Part shown: piece after piece, positions 35,363-45,289 of the stretch | Layout: each line of letters begins with the position of its first letter | Numbering within the stretch: position 1 is the first letter of the stretch | Assembly: GCF_002192695.1 (NCBI RefSeq) | Contig: NZ_MTLG01000125.1 | Coordinates: forward strand, 1-64,000 | Reading direction: 5' to 3' | Length of the DNA: 64,000 nt | Origin: Achromobacter xylosoxidans | GTDB lineage: Bacteria; Pseudomonadota; Gammaproteobacteria; Burkholderiales; Burkholderiaceae_B | The notes under the pieces: model-generated | What the model saw: the letters and a program-made list of their open reading frames with translations, nothing else | What the model was told of the DNA's origin: nothing | Databases searched by the model: none | Made by a program: the position numbers and the translations under genes

Positions 35363-35698
35363 ATGGCACCTAATACGTCTTTTCCGGCGAATGGCGCGCC
35401 CGACAACCTGTGGAACGAGTATGCAAGGTTCCACGAAGCTTGTTCAGGCGTGCTGGACCGGATCGAGCAGCACAGGGATAGCGGTATTGCCTTGTCGGAG
35501 AACGAATTGTCGGAGTTGAGAACCATGGTGCTCAACCTCAATGCATTCGGCCGGGTGCTGCATGGCAAAAGAGCGCGCGAAATGCGCCAGCTGGCCGAGC
35601 GGGCCGAACAGGCATTGGGCAAGGCCGGATCAGCTGCTGCCGCACGGATCAAGGAAGAGAGCGAGTCCCAAGACGATTCAGCCATAGTGACGGGCTGA
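35363..35698 (+). CDS. Small conserved-type hypothetical protein
   Basis: A 111-residue soluble, mostly helical protein I do not recognise. The start at 35363 is well supported by AAAGGAG 7 bases upstream. The sequence is rich in charged residues with a central NLWNEYARFHEACSGVL segment and an Ala/Glu-rich C-terminal tail; no signal peptide or membrane segment. Promoter-proximal to a striking palindrome, so probably tightly regulated. It is convergent with the membrane-protein gene that follows. Confidence 0.7.
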   Translation: MAPNTSFPANGAPDNLWNEYARFHEACSGVLDRIEQHRDSGIALSENELSELRTMVLNLNAFGRVLHGKRAREMRQLAERAEQALGKAGSAAAARIKEESESQDDSAIVTG

Positions 35699-35722
35699 GC
35701 CGGTACGCAGGATCTTGCGTGG

Positions 35723-36280
35723 TCATGCGTGCCGCCGGCGCAGGACTGAGCGCCCCATCGCCCCGACCATCTTGAGCGTGTACAACACGAACAAGGATCC
35801 CGTGATGTCGCCGGTCAGCATCGCAATGTAGCTATCCGCGAGCGCGGCCCTTTCTCCCTGGAGAAAGAACCAGAGATGATGAATCGTCGTGTTCATCAGC
35901 GCATAGACCGCCGCGCAGACCAGCAGGCGCCAGGCAGTAAGGTTGCTCAAGTCCGGCTGCAGTCGCAGTGCCGACCTGGCCCAGCGGTAGGCCAGATAGG
36001 GAGCGGCGGCGGCCATGAGGCCGCCGGCCACCGAGCGCAGGACGTCGTCGGGGAAGTAGTAGAAAAAGCAGGCGAGCCAGGATCCCGCCAGCAAGCCCAG
36101 CGCTGCCGGCAGGCCAAACAGCAGCGTGCATATCAGGCGCACGCCCGCGGGCAGATAGATCCAGTTGATGCCGCGCACGAACTCAAGGTTGGTAAACACC
36201 CATTCATTGACTACCAGACTGCCCAGGAACAGCACTATCGTCACCAGAGCCCATTTACCCTGATCTAGAATGTTTTCCAT
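35723..36280 (-). CDS. Small inner-membrane protein (MASE1-like segment)
   Basis: A 185-residue protein with four to five predicted membrane helices (WALVTIVLFLGSLVVNEWVF, LICTLLFGLPAALGLLAGSWL, LLVCAAVYALMNTT, GSLFVLYTLKMVGAMG). The WIYLPAGVRLI motif after the first helix resembles the MASE1 sensor-domain family, but no output domain is attached. The function is unknown; it may be a truncated sensor module. Divergent from the MarR-type gene by 42 bases, suggesting shared control. Confidence 0.7.
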   Translation of the reverse strand: MENILDQGKWALVTIVLFLGSLVVNEWVFTNLEFVRGINWIYLPAGVRLICTLLFGLPAALGLLAGSWLACFFYYFPDDVLRSVAGGLMAAAAPYLAYRWARSALRLQPDLSNLTAWRLLVCAAVYALMNTTIHHLWFFLQGERAALADSYIAMLTGDITGSLFVLYTLKMVGAMGRSVLRRRHA

Positions 36281-36322
36281 GCCTCGAATTCCGCCGCTTA
36301 TCGGTCGCCGCGTCCATTATCC

Positions 36323-36679
36323 ATGAAAGAAAAAAAGAGACCTGCCGATATCTACTTGCGCTTTCTGCGCCTGGCCGACGCGCTGCGCGGCCTGCCTGCG
36401 CTGCCATCGCTCGATCCCATGGAAGAACGCATACTTACGCTGATCGCGCGCGCATCGCAGGAACACCGCCGCTTGTCCGTGCGCGACGTGATGGCGGTCG
36501 ATAGTATCGGTTCGCCTGCTACCCTGCACGCCCGCTTGAAATCCATGCGCGAGAAAGGCTGGGTATTGCTGGTCGACACCGAGGACGCGCGCCGCAAGCA
36601 GGTCGAACTCAGCCAGGCCGCGCTGTCGCATTTCGACCGGCTGTCCGAATGCCTGGTCGAAGCGGCGCGCAAGCACTGA
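36323..36679 (+). CDS. MarR-like winged-helix regulator
   Basis: A 118-residue DNA-binding protein. LDPMEERILTLIA, then recognition-helix region SIGSPATLHARLKSMREKGWV and wing VDTEDARRKQVELSQAALSHF give the MarR/winged-helix pattern, shorter than typical MarR (about 140 residues) because the N- and C-terminal dimerisation helices are trimmed. It lies divergent from the small membrane-protein gene and convergent with mnmE. The target is unknown. Confidence 0.75.
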   Translation: MKEKKRPADIYLRFLRLADALRGLPALPSLDPMEERILTLIARASQEHRRLSVRDVMAVDSIGSPATLHARLKSMREKGWVLLVDTEDARRKQVELSQAALSHFDRLSECLVEAARKH

Positions 36680-36718
36680 GTAGCAGGGCTGCGGCGCCGC
36701 AACACGCGGGATTTCGGG

Positions 36719-38071
36719 TTATTTCCCGATGCAGAAGCTGGAGAAAATCTCGCCCAGCAGATCGTCGCTGGTGAACTTGCCCGTGATGCTGGACAGGCTG
36801 TCGTGCGCCAGCCGCAGTTCCTCCGCAAACAGATCCAGTACCCGGTCGTCCTGTTCAGCGTGCGCGCCGGCCAGCTCTAGGTGCTCCGCCGCATCCTGCA
36901 GCGCATGCAGGTGCCGTTCGCGCGCCAGCCACGGCGATTCGCCGCCGGGATTCCAGCCGGCGATGCGCAGCAATTCGGCGCGCAATTCGTCCAGGCCCGC
37001 GCCGCGCTTGGCCGAGATGCCGAGTTCCTGAGGGCCTGCGGCAAAAGGTGTGGACAGCAGATCCACCTTGTTGAAAACCTTGAGCACCGGCGTGCGCGGC
37101 GGCAGGCGCGCGGTGATCTGGGCGTCCAGTTCGTCGCCGGGCTGGGTGGCGTCCTGCAGATGCAGGATCACGTCGGCGCGCTCGATCTCCTGCCAGGTGC
37201 GCGCTATGCCTATGCTTTCCACCGTATCCTCGGTTTCCCGCAGGCCCGCCGTGTCGACGATATGCAGCGGCACGCCGTCGATGTGGATCTCCTGCACCAC
37301 CTTGTCGCGGGTGGTCCCCGCGATCGGGGTGACGATGGCGATGTCGTCGCCGGCCAGCGCGTTGAGCAGGCTGGACTTGCCCACGTTGGGTTGCCCGGCC
37401 AGCACCACGTGCAGGCCCTCGCGCAGAATCACGCCCTGGCGCGCCTGCGCGATCAGCTTGGCGAGGTCCGCGGTCAGCGCTGCCAGTGTCGGGCGGGCTT
37501 GATACTTTTCGAGGAAGTCGATTTCTTCCTCGGGGAAATCCAGGGTCGCCTCGACCAGCATGCGCAAGTGGATGATGCGGTCCGACAGGTCGTTCACACG
37601 CGCGGAAAAGTCGCCCGACAGCGACGCCATGGCGCCGCGCGCGGCGGCTACCGACGAGGCCTCGATCAAATCGGCTACGGCTTCGGCCTGAGCCAGGTCC
37701 ATGCGGTCGTTGAGAAAGGCGCGGCGCGTGAATTCGCCCGGCTCGGCCAATCGGATGCCCAGGTCGCGGCCGGCGGCCAGACAGCTTTCCAGCACCCGGC
37801 GCAGCACTGCGGGGCCGCCATGCCCTTGCAGTTCGAGCACGTCTTCGCCGGTATAGGAATGCGGCGCGCGGAAATAGATGGCGATGCCTTCGTCCAGCAA
37901 TTCGCCCGTACCGGATTTGAACGGCAGGTAGTGCGCATGGCGCGGCGTGAGTTCGCGTTGGAACAGGCGGCGCACGAGTTCGGACAGGTCCGTGCCGGAG
38001 ATGCGGACGACGCCGATACCGCCTCTTCCGGGGGCGGTTGCGATGGCGGCGATGGGGGCGTAGGCGGACAT
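36719..38071 (-). CDS. mnmE: tRNA modification GTPase MnmE
   Basis: A 450-residue GTPase (TrmE), full length. The N-terminal folate-binding domain begins [20 protein letters not shown]; the inserted G domain has [22 protein letters not shown] and FNKVDL; the C-terminus is the invariant CIGK. It works with MnmG. The start at 38071 (MSAYAPIA) is chosen over an upstream in-frame codon. In many relatives mnmE directly follows yidC; here about 16 kb of transport and catabolic genes separate them. Confidence 0.97.
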   Translation of the reverse strand: MSAYAPIAAIATAPGRGGIGVVRISGTDLSELVRRLFQRELTPRHAHYLPFKSGTGELLDEGIAIYFRAPHSYTGEDVLELQGHGGPAVLRRVLESCLAAGRDLGIRLAEPGEFTRRAFLNDRMDLAQAEAVADLIEASSVAAARGAMASLSGDFSARVNDLSDRIIHLRMLVEATLDFPEEEIDFLEKYQARPTLAALTADLAKLIAQARQGVILREGLHVVLAGQPNVGKSSLLNALAGDDIAIVTPIAGTTRDKVVQEIHIDGVPLHIVDTAGLRETEDTVESIGIARTWQEIERADVILHLQDATQPGDELDAQITARLPPRTPVLKVFNKVDLLSTPFAAGPQELGISAKRGAGLDELRAELLRIAGWNPGGESPWLARERHLHALQDAAEHLELAGAHAEQDDRVLDLFAEELRLAHDSLSSITGKFTSDDLLGEIFSSFCIGK

Positions 38072-38186
38072 ATTTCGGGCAAGGCAAGGCGAGAACAATA
38101 AGGGAATATAACTGTTGCGCCGTCCCTTGTTTGCTGGTTAATGTGGCCCGGAGGTTCAAAACCCGAAACAATCCAGGGAGATCACA

Positions 38187-39773
38187 ATGGCATCTCGGTT
38201 TTCGCGTGTCTTGGCCTGCGGCTCAGCCGCGGTGATATTGGCCTTTGGCACCTTCAGTTCGGCTATGGCCCGCGATCTGGTGATCGCCTTGAAGACCGAA
38301 CCCTCCTCGATGGATCCGCAGTATCACGCGCTCACGCCCAATACGCAGATCTCCCAGACCATTTTCGATACCTTGGTTGCCACCGACGCGCAGCTCAAGC
38401 CGCAACCCGCGCTGGCCGAGTCCTGGACCGTGGACGGCAAGGTGTGGACCTTCAAGCTGCGCCCCAATGTGAAGTTCTCCGACGGCACGCCGTTCACCGC
38501 GGAAGATGTGGTCTTTACGTATGCGCGGGTCCCCAAGGTGCCGAACAGTCCTTCGCCGTTCACGCTGTACCTGGGCTCGGTCGAGAAGACCGAGGCGGTC
38601 GATGCCAGCACCGTGCGCATCACCACCAAGGACGTGGCGCCGAACCTGCTGGTCAACCTGGCGCAGTTGCCCATCATGTCCAAGAAGGCGGCGTCGGGCC
38701 CGGCGGCCGAGGGTAAGACGACGACGGAACTCAATAGCGGCGACGGCCTGATAGGCACCGGTCCCTACAAGTTCGTGTCGTGGAAGCGCGGCGCCGAATT
38801 CGTGCTGGCGCGCAATGACAACTATTGGGGCAAGAAGCCCGAATGGGATCGCGTGGTCTACCGTCCCATCAGCAACGCGGCCGCGCGCGTGGCCGCGCTG
38901 CTTGCTGGCGACGTCGACATGATCGAGGATCCCCCGACCGATGACCTGCCCAAGCTCAAGGGCGACAAAAAACTGTATGTCGAGGAAACGCCGTCGGTGC
39001 GGGTCGTGTACTTGGCGCTGGACCAGTTCGCCGAGCCCTCGCCTGGCGTGCAGGGCACCGAAAAGAACCCCATGAAGGACAAGCGCGTGCGCGAAGCGCT
39101 GTCGCTGGCCATCAACCGCGATGCGCTGGTCGAGCGCGTGATGGGCGGGGTGGCGCTGCCCGCGGGCAATCTGCTGCCCTATCCCATGTTCGGTTCCAGC
39201 AAGGAGCATTCCAAGGCCCCCAAGGCCGATGTGGAAAAGGCCAAGGCCCTGTTGAAGGAAGCCGGCTATCCCAACGGCTTTTCCATCACGCTGGGCTCGC
39301 CGTCGGGCCGTTATGTCAACGATTCGAAGGTGGCGCAGGCGATCGCGTCGATGTGGACCCGCATCGGCGTGAAGACCAGCGTGGATGCGATGGCGCCTCC
39401 GGTGTTCTTCAAGAACCGCGACAGCTATGCGTTCTCGGCCTATCTGGCGGGCTGGTCCGTGACCAGCGGCGAGATGTCCAACGCGCTGACCTCGTTGCTG
39501 GTGACGCGCAATCCCGAAGCGGGCTTGGGCACCACCAACCGCAGCCGTTACTCCAATCCCAAGATGGACGCGCTGGTGAAGGAAGCCTCGTCGACCATGG
39601 ACGATGCCAAGCGTGCGGACCTCTTGTCCAAGGCCAGCAACATCGCCATGGATGACTACGCCATGCTGCCTGTGCATTTCGAGTTGTCGGTATGGGCGAT
39701 GAAGAGCGACATCCGCTATCAAGGCCGCCCAGACCAGGTCACGCTCGCACAGTTTGCAACACTGAAGAAGTAA
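38187..39773 (+). CDS. ABC transporter substrate-binding protein, peptide/opine family 5
   Basis: A 528-residue SBP_bac_5 protein with a signal peptide ending SSAMA, mature start RDLVIALKTEPSSMDPQYH and family motifs LAESWTVDGKVWTFKLRPNVKFSDGTP and TGPYKFVSWKRG. It captures peptides or related solutes in the periplasm. It is first in a five-gene DppABCDF-type operon ending near an M20 hydrolase. The ligand is not determined by sequence; a di/tripeptide or N-acyl amino acid is plausible. Confidence 0.92.
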   Translation: MASRFSRVLACGSAAVILAFGTFSSAMARDLVIALKTEPSSMDPQYHALTPNTQISQTIFDTLVATDAQLKPQPALAESWTVDGKVWTFKLRPNVKFSDGTPFTAEDVVFTYARVPKVPNSPSPFTLYLGSVEKTEAVDASTVRITTKDVAPNLLVNLAQLPIMSKKAASGPAAEGKTTTELNSGDGLIGTGPYKFVSWKRGAEFVLARNDNYWGKKPEWDRVVYRPISNAAARVAALLAGDVDMIEDPPTDDLPKLKGDKKLYVEETPSVRVVYLALDQFAEPSPGVQGTEKNPMKDKRVREALSLAINRDALVERVMGGVALPAGNLLPYPMFGSSKEHSKAPKADVEKAKALLKEAGYPNGFSITLGSPSGRYVNDSKVAQAIASMWTRIGVKTSVDAMAPPVFFKNRDSYAFSAYLAGWSVTSGEMSNALTSLLVTRNPEAGLGTTNRSRYSNPKMDALVKEASSTMDDAKRADLLSKASNIAMDDYAMLPVHFELSVWAMKSDIRYQGRPDQVTLAQFATLKK

Positions 39774-39780
39774 GGCGCTA

Positions 39781-40755
39781 GTGCTTGCAACGATCGTAAG
39801 AAGGCTGCTGCAGACCGTCGTCGTCATGCTCGTCATGTCGGCGCTGGTCTTTGCCGGCATCTACATGGTGGGCGACCCGGTGTCGATGCTGGCCAGCCCG
39901 GAAGCGACCGAGGCGCAGCGCGCTGCGGTGCGCGCATCGCTGGGTCTGGATCTGCCGCTATGGCGGCAGTACCTGATCTTCATGGGCCAGGCGGTGCGCG
40001 GCGACTTCGGCAACAGCTTCCTGACGGGCGAACCGGCCATGAGGCTGATCCTGGAGCGCATGCCGGCCACGGTGGAACTGGCCTGTGTGGCCATGCTGCT
40101 GTCGGTGCTGATCGGCGTGCCGCTGGGCATCCTGGCGGGACTCAAGCCCAAGGCAGTGGGTTCGCGCGCCATCATGACGGGCTCGGTGCTGGGCTTCTCG
40201 CTGCCCAACTTCTGGGTCGGCCTGATGCTCATCATGGTGTTCGCCGTGATACTGGGCTGGGTGCCGGCGGGCGGGCGCGGCCAGACCGTCAGCATCGGCT
40301 CGCTGCAGTTGAGCGTACTAACCTTCGACGGCTGGCTGAGCCTGGCTTTGCCCGCGGCCACGATCGCCTTCGCCAAGTGCGCCATGATCATCCGCGTGAC
40401 GCGCGCCGCTACGCGCGAAGCCCTGCCCATGGACTACATCAAGTTCGCGCGCGCCAAGGGCCTGTCTGAAAAGCGCGTGCTGGGCGTGCATCTGCTCAAG
40501 AACATTCTGATCCCGGTGGTGACGGTGGCGGGCCTGGAATTCGGCCAGGTGATGGCCTTTGCGGTCGTGACGGAAACCGTGTTTTCCTGGCCGGGCATGG
40601 GCAAGCTGCTGATCGATTCCATCATCAATCTGGATCGTCCAGTGGTGGTGGCGTATCTGCTGTTGATCGTGTTCTTCCTGGTCATGTTGAATCTGGTGGT
40701 GGACATCATCTACACGGTGCTGGACCCCCGCGTACGCTTGGATAGCCGCCGATGA
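39781..40755 (+). CDS. ABC transporter permease (DppB-like)
   Basis: A 324-residue membrane protein with six helices and the oligopeptide-permease EAA loop (YIKFARAKGLSEKRVLGVHLLKN, about residue 220). The N-terminus VRRLLQTVVVMLVMSALVF is typical of DppB. It begins with GTG at 39781, 7 bases after the binding-protein stop, and overlaps the next permease by 4 bases. Confidence 0.93.
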   Translation: MLATIVRRLLQTVVVMLVMSALVFAGIYMVGDPVSMLASPEATEAQRAAVRASLGLDLPLWRQYLIFMGQAVRGDFGNSFLTGEPAMRLILERMPATVELACVAMLLSVLIGVPLGILAGLKPKAVGSRAIMTGSVLGFSLPNFWVGLMLIMVFAVILGWVPAGGRGQTVSIGSLQLSVLTFDGWLSLALPAATIAFAKCAMIIRVTRAATREALPMDYIKFARAKGLSEKRVLGVHLLKNILIPVVTVAGLEFGQVMAFAVVTETVFSWPGMGKLLIDSIINLDRPVVVAYLLLIVFFLVMLNLVVDIIYTVLDPRVRLDSRR

Positions 40756-41672
40756 ACACACCCGCCACCGCCGCCGCGCCCCCGGTTCAGGCCAAGGAGC
40801 AAACGCCCTGGCGCCGCTTCCTGTCTGACTTCTTCGCCAGCAAGCTGGCCACGCTGGGTTTGATCATGCTGGTCGTGATCGTGGGCGCCGCGCTGCTTGC
40901 GCCCTGGATCGCGCCGCAGAATCCCTATGACCTGGCGACGCTGGACATCATGGATTCCAAGCTCAAGCCGGGCAGCGAAAGCGGCGACGGCAGCATGCGC
41001 TATTGGCTGGGCACCGATGGCCTGGCGCGCGACTTGTTTTCGGCCATTCTGTACGGCATGCGCACCAGCCTGCTGGTGGCCAGCGTGTCGGTGCTGGCGG
41101 CCTTTGGCATCGGCGCCACGGTGGGCCTGGTGGCGGCCTATTTCGGCGGCCGCATCGACGCCTTGCTGATGCGGGTTGTGGATATCCAGTTGTCGTTCCC
41201 GGCCATCCTGGTTGCGCTGATGTTGCTGGCGATTCTGGGCAAGGGTGTGGATAAGGTGATCATCGCGCTCATCGTGGTGCAGTGGGCGTATTTCGCGCGT
41301 GCCGCGCGTGGCGCGGCGCTGGTCGAGCGCGGCAAGGAATACGTGGAAGCGGCGCGCTGCATGTCGCTGTCCTGGGGGCGCGTGCTGTTTCGCCATGTGC
41401 TGCCCAACTGTATGCCGCCCTTGATCGTGATCGCCACCATCGACCTGGCGCACGCGATTGCGCTGGAGGCCACCTTGTCGTTCCTGGGCGTGGGCGTGCC
41501 GGTCACCGAGCCGTCGCTGGGCATGCTGATCTACAACGGCTTCGAGTACCTGCTGTCCGGCCAGTACTGGATTTCGTTCTTTCCCGGCATTGCGCTGGCG
41601 CTGGCCATCGTCGCCATCAACCTGGTGGGCGACCATCTGCGCGATGTGCTCAACCCGCGCCACGCGAATTGA
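40752..41672 (+). CDS. ABC transporter permease (DppC-like)
   Basis: A 306-residue permease with the OppC N-terminal segment (PWRRFLSDFFASKLATLGLIM), the motif WLGTDGLARDLFSAILYGMRTSL, and EAA loop (YVEAARCMSLSWGRVLFRHVLPN). ATGA overlap with dppB-like gene. Together with DppB it forms the membrane pore. Confidence 0.93.
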   Translation: MNTPATAAAPPVQAKEQTPWRRFLSDFFASKLATLGLIMLVVIVGAALLAPWIAPQNPYDLATLDIMDSKLKPGSESGDGSMRYWLGTDGLARDLFSAILYGMRTSLLVASVSVLAAFGIGATVGLVAAYFGGRIDALLMRVVDIQLSFPAILVALMLLAILGKGVDKVIIALIVVQWAYFARAARGAALVERGKEYVEAARCMSLSWGRVLFRHVLPNCMPPLIVIATIDLAHAIALEATLSFLGVGVPVTEPSLGMLIYNGFEYLLSGQYWISFFPGIALALAIVAINLVGDHLRDVLNPRHAN

Positions 41673-41683
41673 GGGCGGGCGCA

Positions 41684-42691
41684 ATGCAGACACCTGTGGA
41701 AAAGTCCCTGGCGGCGCCTACGCCCATCCTTGAGGTGCATGGCCTGAAGACGCACTTCTACACGCGCAACGGCGTGGTGAAGGCGGTGGACGGCGTGGAC
41801 CTGATGCTGGCCGAAGGCGAGATCCTGGGGCTGGTGGGCGAATCGGGATCGGGCAAGAGCATTACCGGCTTTTCGTTGATGGGTTTGCTGGATGAGCCGG
41901 GCCGCATCGTCGACGGCACCTTGCGGTTCAACGGCGAGGACCTGCGCGGCGCGACGCCCGCGCGCTGGCGCGAGCTCAGGGGCCAGGAGATCGCCATGAT
42001 CTTCCAGGATCCCATGATGACCCTGAACCCGGTGCTGCGCGTTGACACGCAAATGATCGAGGCGGTGCAGGCGCACAGCAAGGTATCGCGCGAGCAGGCC
42101 CGCCAGCGCGCGCTGCAGACGCTCGCCATGGTCGGCATCCCCTCGCCCGAGGAGCGCCTGCGCACCTATCCGCACCAATTGTCCGGCGGCATGCGGCAGC
42201 GCGTGGCGATCGCGATTGCGCTCTTGAATTCACCGCGCCTGATCATCGCGGACGAGCCCACCACGGCGCTGGATGTGACCATACAAGGACAGATCCTGTT
42301 CGAAGTGCAGAAGCTGTGCCGCGAGACCGGCACCGCGCTGATCTGGATCACGCACGACCTTGCCGTGGTGGCGGGCCTGGCGGATCGCGTGTCGGTCATG
42401 TATGCGGGGCGCGTGGTGGAAACCGGCACCACGCAGGCCGTCATCAGCCATCCCATGCATCCTTACACGCATGGCCTGATCGCCTCCATACCGACGCCCG
42501 AATCCCGCGGCAGGCCGCTGGTCCCGATTCCAGGCATGACGCCGTCGCTGCTCAACCTGCCGCAAGGCTGTGCGTTCCGCGGGCGCTGCCCGCGCGCCAC
42601 CGACGCCTGTCTGGTCGAACCGCAGCCCGTGGAGGTGCGCCCGGCGCAATGGGTGCGTTGCTGGCATGCTGGAGGACCAGACATCAAATGA
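41684..42691 (+). CDS. ABC transporter ATP-binding protein (DppD-like)
   Basis: A 335-residue ATPase with Walker [10 protein letters not shown] (about residue 45), signature [15 protein letters not shown], Walker [15 protein letters not shown] and histidine WITHDLAVV; the C-terminus carries the oligopeptide-transporter cysteine motif [15 protein letters not shown]. The start at 41684 (MQTPVEK) follows a GGGCGGGCGC stretch; upstream open frame is not used. Confidence 0.94.
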   Translation: MQTPVEKSLAAPTPILEVHGLKTHFYTRNGVVKAVDGVDLMLAEGEILGLVGESGSGKSITGFSLMGLLDEPGRIVDGTLRFNGEDLRGATPARWRELRGQEIAMIFQDPMMTLNPVLRVDTQMIEAVQAHSKVSREQARQRALQTLAMVGIPSPEERLRTYPHQLSGGMRQRVAIAIALLNSPRLIIADEPTTALDVTIQGQILFEVQKLCRETGTALIWITHDLAVVAGLADRVSVMYAGRVVETGTTQAVISHPMHPYTHGLIASIPTPESRGRPLVPIPGMTPSLLNLPQGCAFRGRCPRATDACLVEPQPVEVRPAQWVRCWHAGGPDIK

Positions 42692-43704
42692 ACGCCGCAG
42701 AACGTGATCCCGCGGTCCCCATCCTGTCGCTGCGCGGGGTCGAGCTGCGCTTCGTGCAGCCCGTGGATCTGGCAGGCCGTATCGCCAACCTGCTGGGAGC
42801 GGGGTTGAAGACGCAGGTCGTGCACGCGGTGGCGGGCGTCGACCTGGATGTGCGGGCGGGTGAAGTGATAGGCATCGTGGGCGAATCGGGCTGTGGAAAA
42901 TCCACCCTGGGCCGCATTGTGTCCGGCATTTTGCCACCGACCGCAGGCGAGGTCAGCTACAAGGGCCGCGCCGTGAAGGCCATGCCGGGTCCCGAACGCC
43001 GCGCCTATGAGCTGGGCGTGCAGATGATCTTCCAGGATCCCTATGCTTCGCTGAACCCGCGCATGCGCGTGCGCGAGATCATCGGCGAGGCGCCCGTGGC
43101 GCATGGTCTGGTCCGCGCGCGCGACAAGGCCGAGTACGTGGCCGGGCTGATGCGCCAGGTGGGGCTGGATCCGGCTTTTGCACAGCGTTATCCCCATCAG
43201 TTCTCTGGCGGCCAGAGGCAGCGCGTAGGCATTGCGCGGGCCCTGGCACTCAAGCCCTCGGTCATCGTTTGCGACGAGGCGGTCGCCGCGCTGGACGTGT
43301 CGATCCAGGCCCAGGTGCTTAATCTGTTCGAACAGTTGCGCGCGGACCTGGACCTGACCTATCTTTTCATCAGCCACAATCTCAGCGTGGTGAGCCACAT
43401 ATCGGACCGCGTGGCCATCATGTACCTGGGCCGCGTGGTGGAGCTGGCACCCACCGATACGGTTTTCCGGCGCGCCAACCATCCGTATACGCAGGCCTTG
43501 CTGAAGGAACTGCCGACGTTGCAGCCGGGGCGGCGCAGCTACCAGCCCATCAAGGGCGAACTGCCGTCGCCGCTGGACCCGCCGACGGGCTGCGCTTTCC
43601 ACCCGCGTTGCCCGCATGCGATGCCGCGCTGCAAGGCAGAGCGGCCGCTGCTGCGCGAAGTGGCCCCGGGGCAGTTCAGCGCCTGCCATCTGAACGATAC
43701 GTGA
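42688..43704 (+). CDS. ABC transporter ATP-binding protein (DppF-like)
   Basis: A 338-residue ATPase, paired with the preceding one. Walker [12 protein letters not shown], signature [15 protein letters not shown], Walker [15 protein letters not shown] (alanine in place of the usual proline) and C-terminal [15 protein letters not shown]. The ATG overlaps the previous stop by 4 bases, with GGAGGA shortly upstream. Heterodimerises with the DppD-like ATPase. Confidence 0.94.
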   Translation: MNAAERDPAVPILSLRGVELRFVQPVDLAGRIANLLGAGLKTQVVHAVAGVDLDVRAGEVIGIVGESGCGKSTLGRIVSGILPPTAGEVSYKGRAVKAMPGPERRAYELGVQMIFQDPYASLNPRMRVREIIGEAPVAHGLVRARDKAEYVAGLMRQVGLDPAFAQRYPHQFSGGQRQRVGIARALALKPSVIVCDEAVAALDVSIQAQVLNLFEQLRADLDLTYLFISHNLSVVSHISDRVAIMYLGRVVELAPTDTVFRRANHPYTQALLKELPTLQPGRRSYQPIKGELPSPLDPPTGCAFHPRCPHAMPRCKAERPLLREVAPGQFSACHLNDT

Positions 43705-43732
43705 ATTCAACTCTTACGCCTTATCCACAGCC

Positions 43733-44932
43733 ATGAAAACCATAGACGAAATCGAACGCGCCCACGGCGACCTCACCGCATTGCGACGGGATATCCACGC
43801 GCATCCGGAACTCGCCTTCCAGGAAACGCGCACGTCCGCGCTGGTGGCGGAGCGCTTGCGCGGCTGGGGCCTGGAAGTCCACACCGGGCTGGGGAAAACC
43901 GGTGTGGTGGGCATATTGCGCGGCGGCAGCGGCAAGAAGACCATCGGCCTGCGCGCCGACATGGACGCGCTGCCCATGCCCGAGCACAACCGCTTTGCGC
44001 ACAAGTCCACCATCAGCGGACGCATGCACGGCTGTGGCCACGACGGACACACCACGATGCTGCTGGGGGCGGCGCAGTACTTGTCCACACATCGCGATTT
44101 CGACGGCACGGTGGTGTTCATCTTTCAGCCGGCCGAGGAAGGCGGCAACGCCGGCGCGCGCGCCATGATGCAGGACGGCCTGTTCGAGAAATTCCCCTGC
44201 GATGCGGTGTTCGGTATCCACAACATGCCCGGCATGCCGGTCAACCAGTTCGGCTTCCGCGCGGGACCGACCATGGCGTCCAGCAACCGCTGGGACATCG
44301 TCATCAAGGGCGTGGGCGGCCATGCGGCGCAGCCGCATGCATCAGTGGACCCCATCATCGTCGCGGCCGACATGGTGCATGCCCTGCAGACGGTGATCTC
44401 GCGCAGCAAGAATCCGCTGGACCAGGCCGTGCTGTCGATCACGCAGATCCACGCGGGCGACGCCTACAACGTGATCCCTGGCGAAGCCGTGCTGCGCGGC
44501 ACTGTGCGCACTTATTCGGTGGAGACCCTGGACAAGATCGAGGCCGACATGCGCCGCATCGCCACCACCCTGCCGCAGGTCTACGGCGGCACCGGCGAAC
44601 TGGATTTCGTGCGCGCCTATCCCCCGCTGGTGAACTGGGAAAAGGAAACCGCTTTCGCCGCCCAGGTCGCCGAAGACGCGTTCGGCGCCGAAAATGTGCA
44701 GCGCGAGATGCCGCCCTTCATGGGCGCGGAGGACTTCTCGTTCTTCCTGGAAGCGGTGCCGGGAACCTATCTGTTCCTGGGCAATGGCGACGGCGACCAC
44801 CGCATGGAGACCTATCACGGCATGGGCCCATGCCAGCTGCACAACCCGAATTACGACTTCAACGACGCCTTGCTGCCGGTAGGCGCAACTTATTGGGTGA
44901 AACTGGTGCAGGCGTTTTTACCGAAGTCCTGA
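43733..44932 (+). CDS. M20-family amidohydrolase (hippurate/IAA-amino acid hydrolase type)
   Basis: A 399-residue metallo-hydrolase of the M20D group. Metal-site motifs: LRADMDALPMPE, GRMHGCGHDGHTTMLLGAA, FQPAEEGGNAGARAMM, HNMPGMP and the late MGAEDFSFFLEAVPG. It cleaves N-acyl amino acids or peptide-like amides. It starts 28 bases after the peptide ABC operon, directly after a perfect DnaA box (43721-43729), and ends before a strong terminator, so it is probably the last gene of that operon and processes the imported solute. Confidence 0.92.
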   Translation: MKTIDEIERAHGDLTALRRDIHAHPELAFQETRTSALVAERLRGWGLEVHTGLGKTGVVGILRGGSGKKTIGLRADMDALPMPEHNRFAHKSTISGRMHGCGHDGHTTMLLGAAQYLSTHRDFDGTVVFIFQPAEEGGNAGARAMMQDGLFEKFPCDAVFGIHNMPGMPVNQFGFRAGPTMASSNRWDIVIKGVGGHAAQPHASVDPIIVAADMVHALQTVISRSKNPLDQAVLSITQIHAGDAYNVIPGEAVLRGTVRTYSVETLDKIEADMRRIATTLPQVYGGTGELDFVRAYPPLVNWEKETAFAAQVAEDAFGAENVQREMPPFMGAEDFSFFLEAVPGTYLFLGNGDGDHRMETYHGMGPCQLHNPNYDFNDALLPVGATYWVKLVQAFLPKS

Positions 44933-44953
44933 AATACGCAAGTCATTGATTTA

Positions 44954-44988
44954 AAAGGCGCGGGCGCTCAGTAGCCCGCGCCTTTTTT
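44954..44988 (+). terminator. Rho-independent terminator after the M20 hydrolase
   Basis: AAAGGCGCGGGC-gctcagta-GCCCGCGCCTTT followed by T residues, 22 bases after the stop codon. Strong, symmetrical, and probably also active on the minus strand. Confidence 0.92.
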
Positions 44989-45003
44989 CATGACGGGGTC
45001 TGG

Positions 45004-45116
45004 TTGTGCACAGGCTATCCACCTGCTATTCACCGCCTATCCACCGGGATATCCCCCGGCAATCCACCGTTTTTCCCTGGCTTGCCACCAGGCTTATCCC
45101 AAAACTTATCCACAGG
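45004..45116 (+). repeat. Tandem array of ~10 DnaA-box-like 10-12 bp units
   Basis: The sequence divides without remainder into consecutive units beginning at 45004, 45015, 45026, 45037, 45048, 45060, 45071, 45081, 45093 and 45105. Examples are CTATCCACCTG (45015), CTATCCACCGG (45037), CTTGCCACCAGG (45081) and CTTATCCACAGG (45105); the last contains a perfect DnaA box. All are in the same orientation, so equivalent bases lie about one helical turn apart. The rest of the 357-base gap holds the terminator, a near-palindrome and the rid leader. Confidence 0.7.
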
Positions 45117-45225
45117 TTTCGCCGGGGCAATTTGCCGGTGCAGCGCTCTCGTTCCCAGGGTAAATGCGTATGCCTGCGAGGCCGGCTCGGCCTTGACTCG
45201 TTCGGGTCTGCCGCCTAGCATTGAT

Positions 45226-45249
45226 ATAACTGTGAAATATCACTGTTAT
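45226..45249. promoter_or_regulatory. 24-base near-palindrome upstream of the Rid gene
   Basis: ATAAC-t-GTGA and TCAC-t-GTTAT arms around AATA, with two mismatched pairs. It lies about 40 bases before the Rid start codon, in the promoter position. A GntR-family protein encoded at 47628 is a candidate binder. Confidence 0.5.
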
Positions 45250-45289
45250 TTTAATTGGCAGTTCCACCCTACCCTGAACAGGAAATCCC

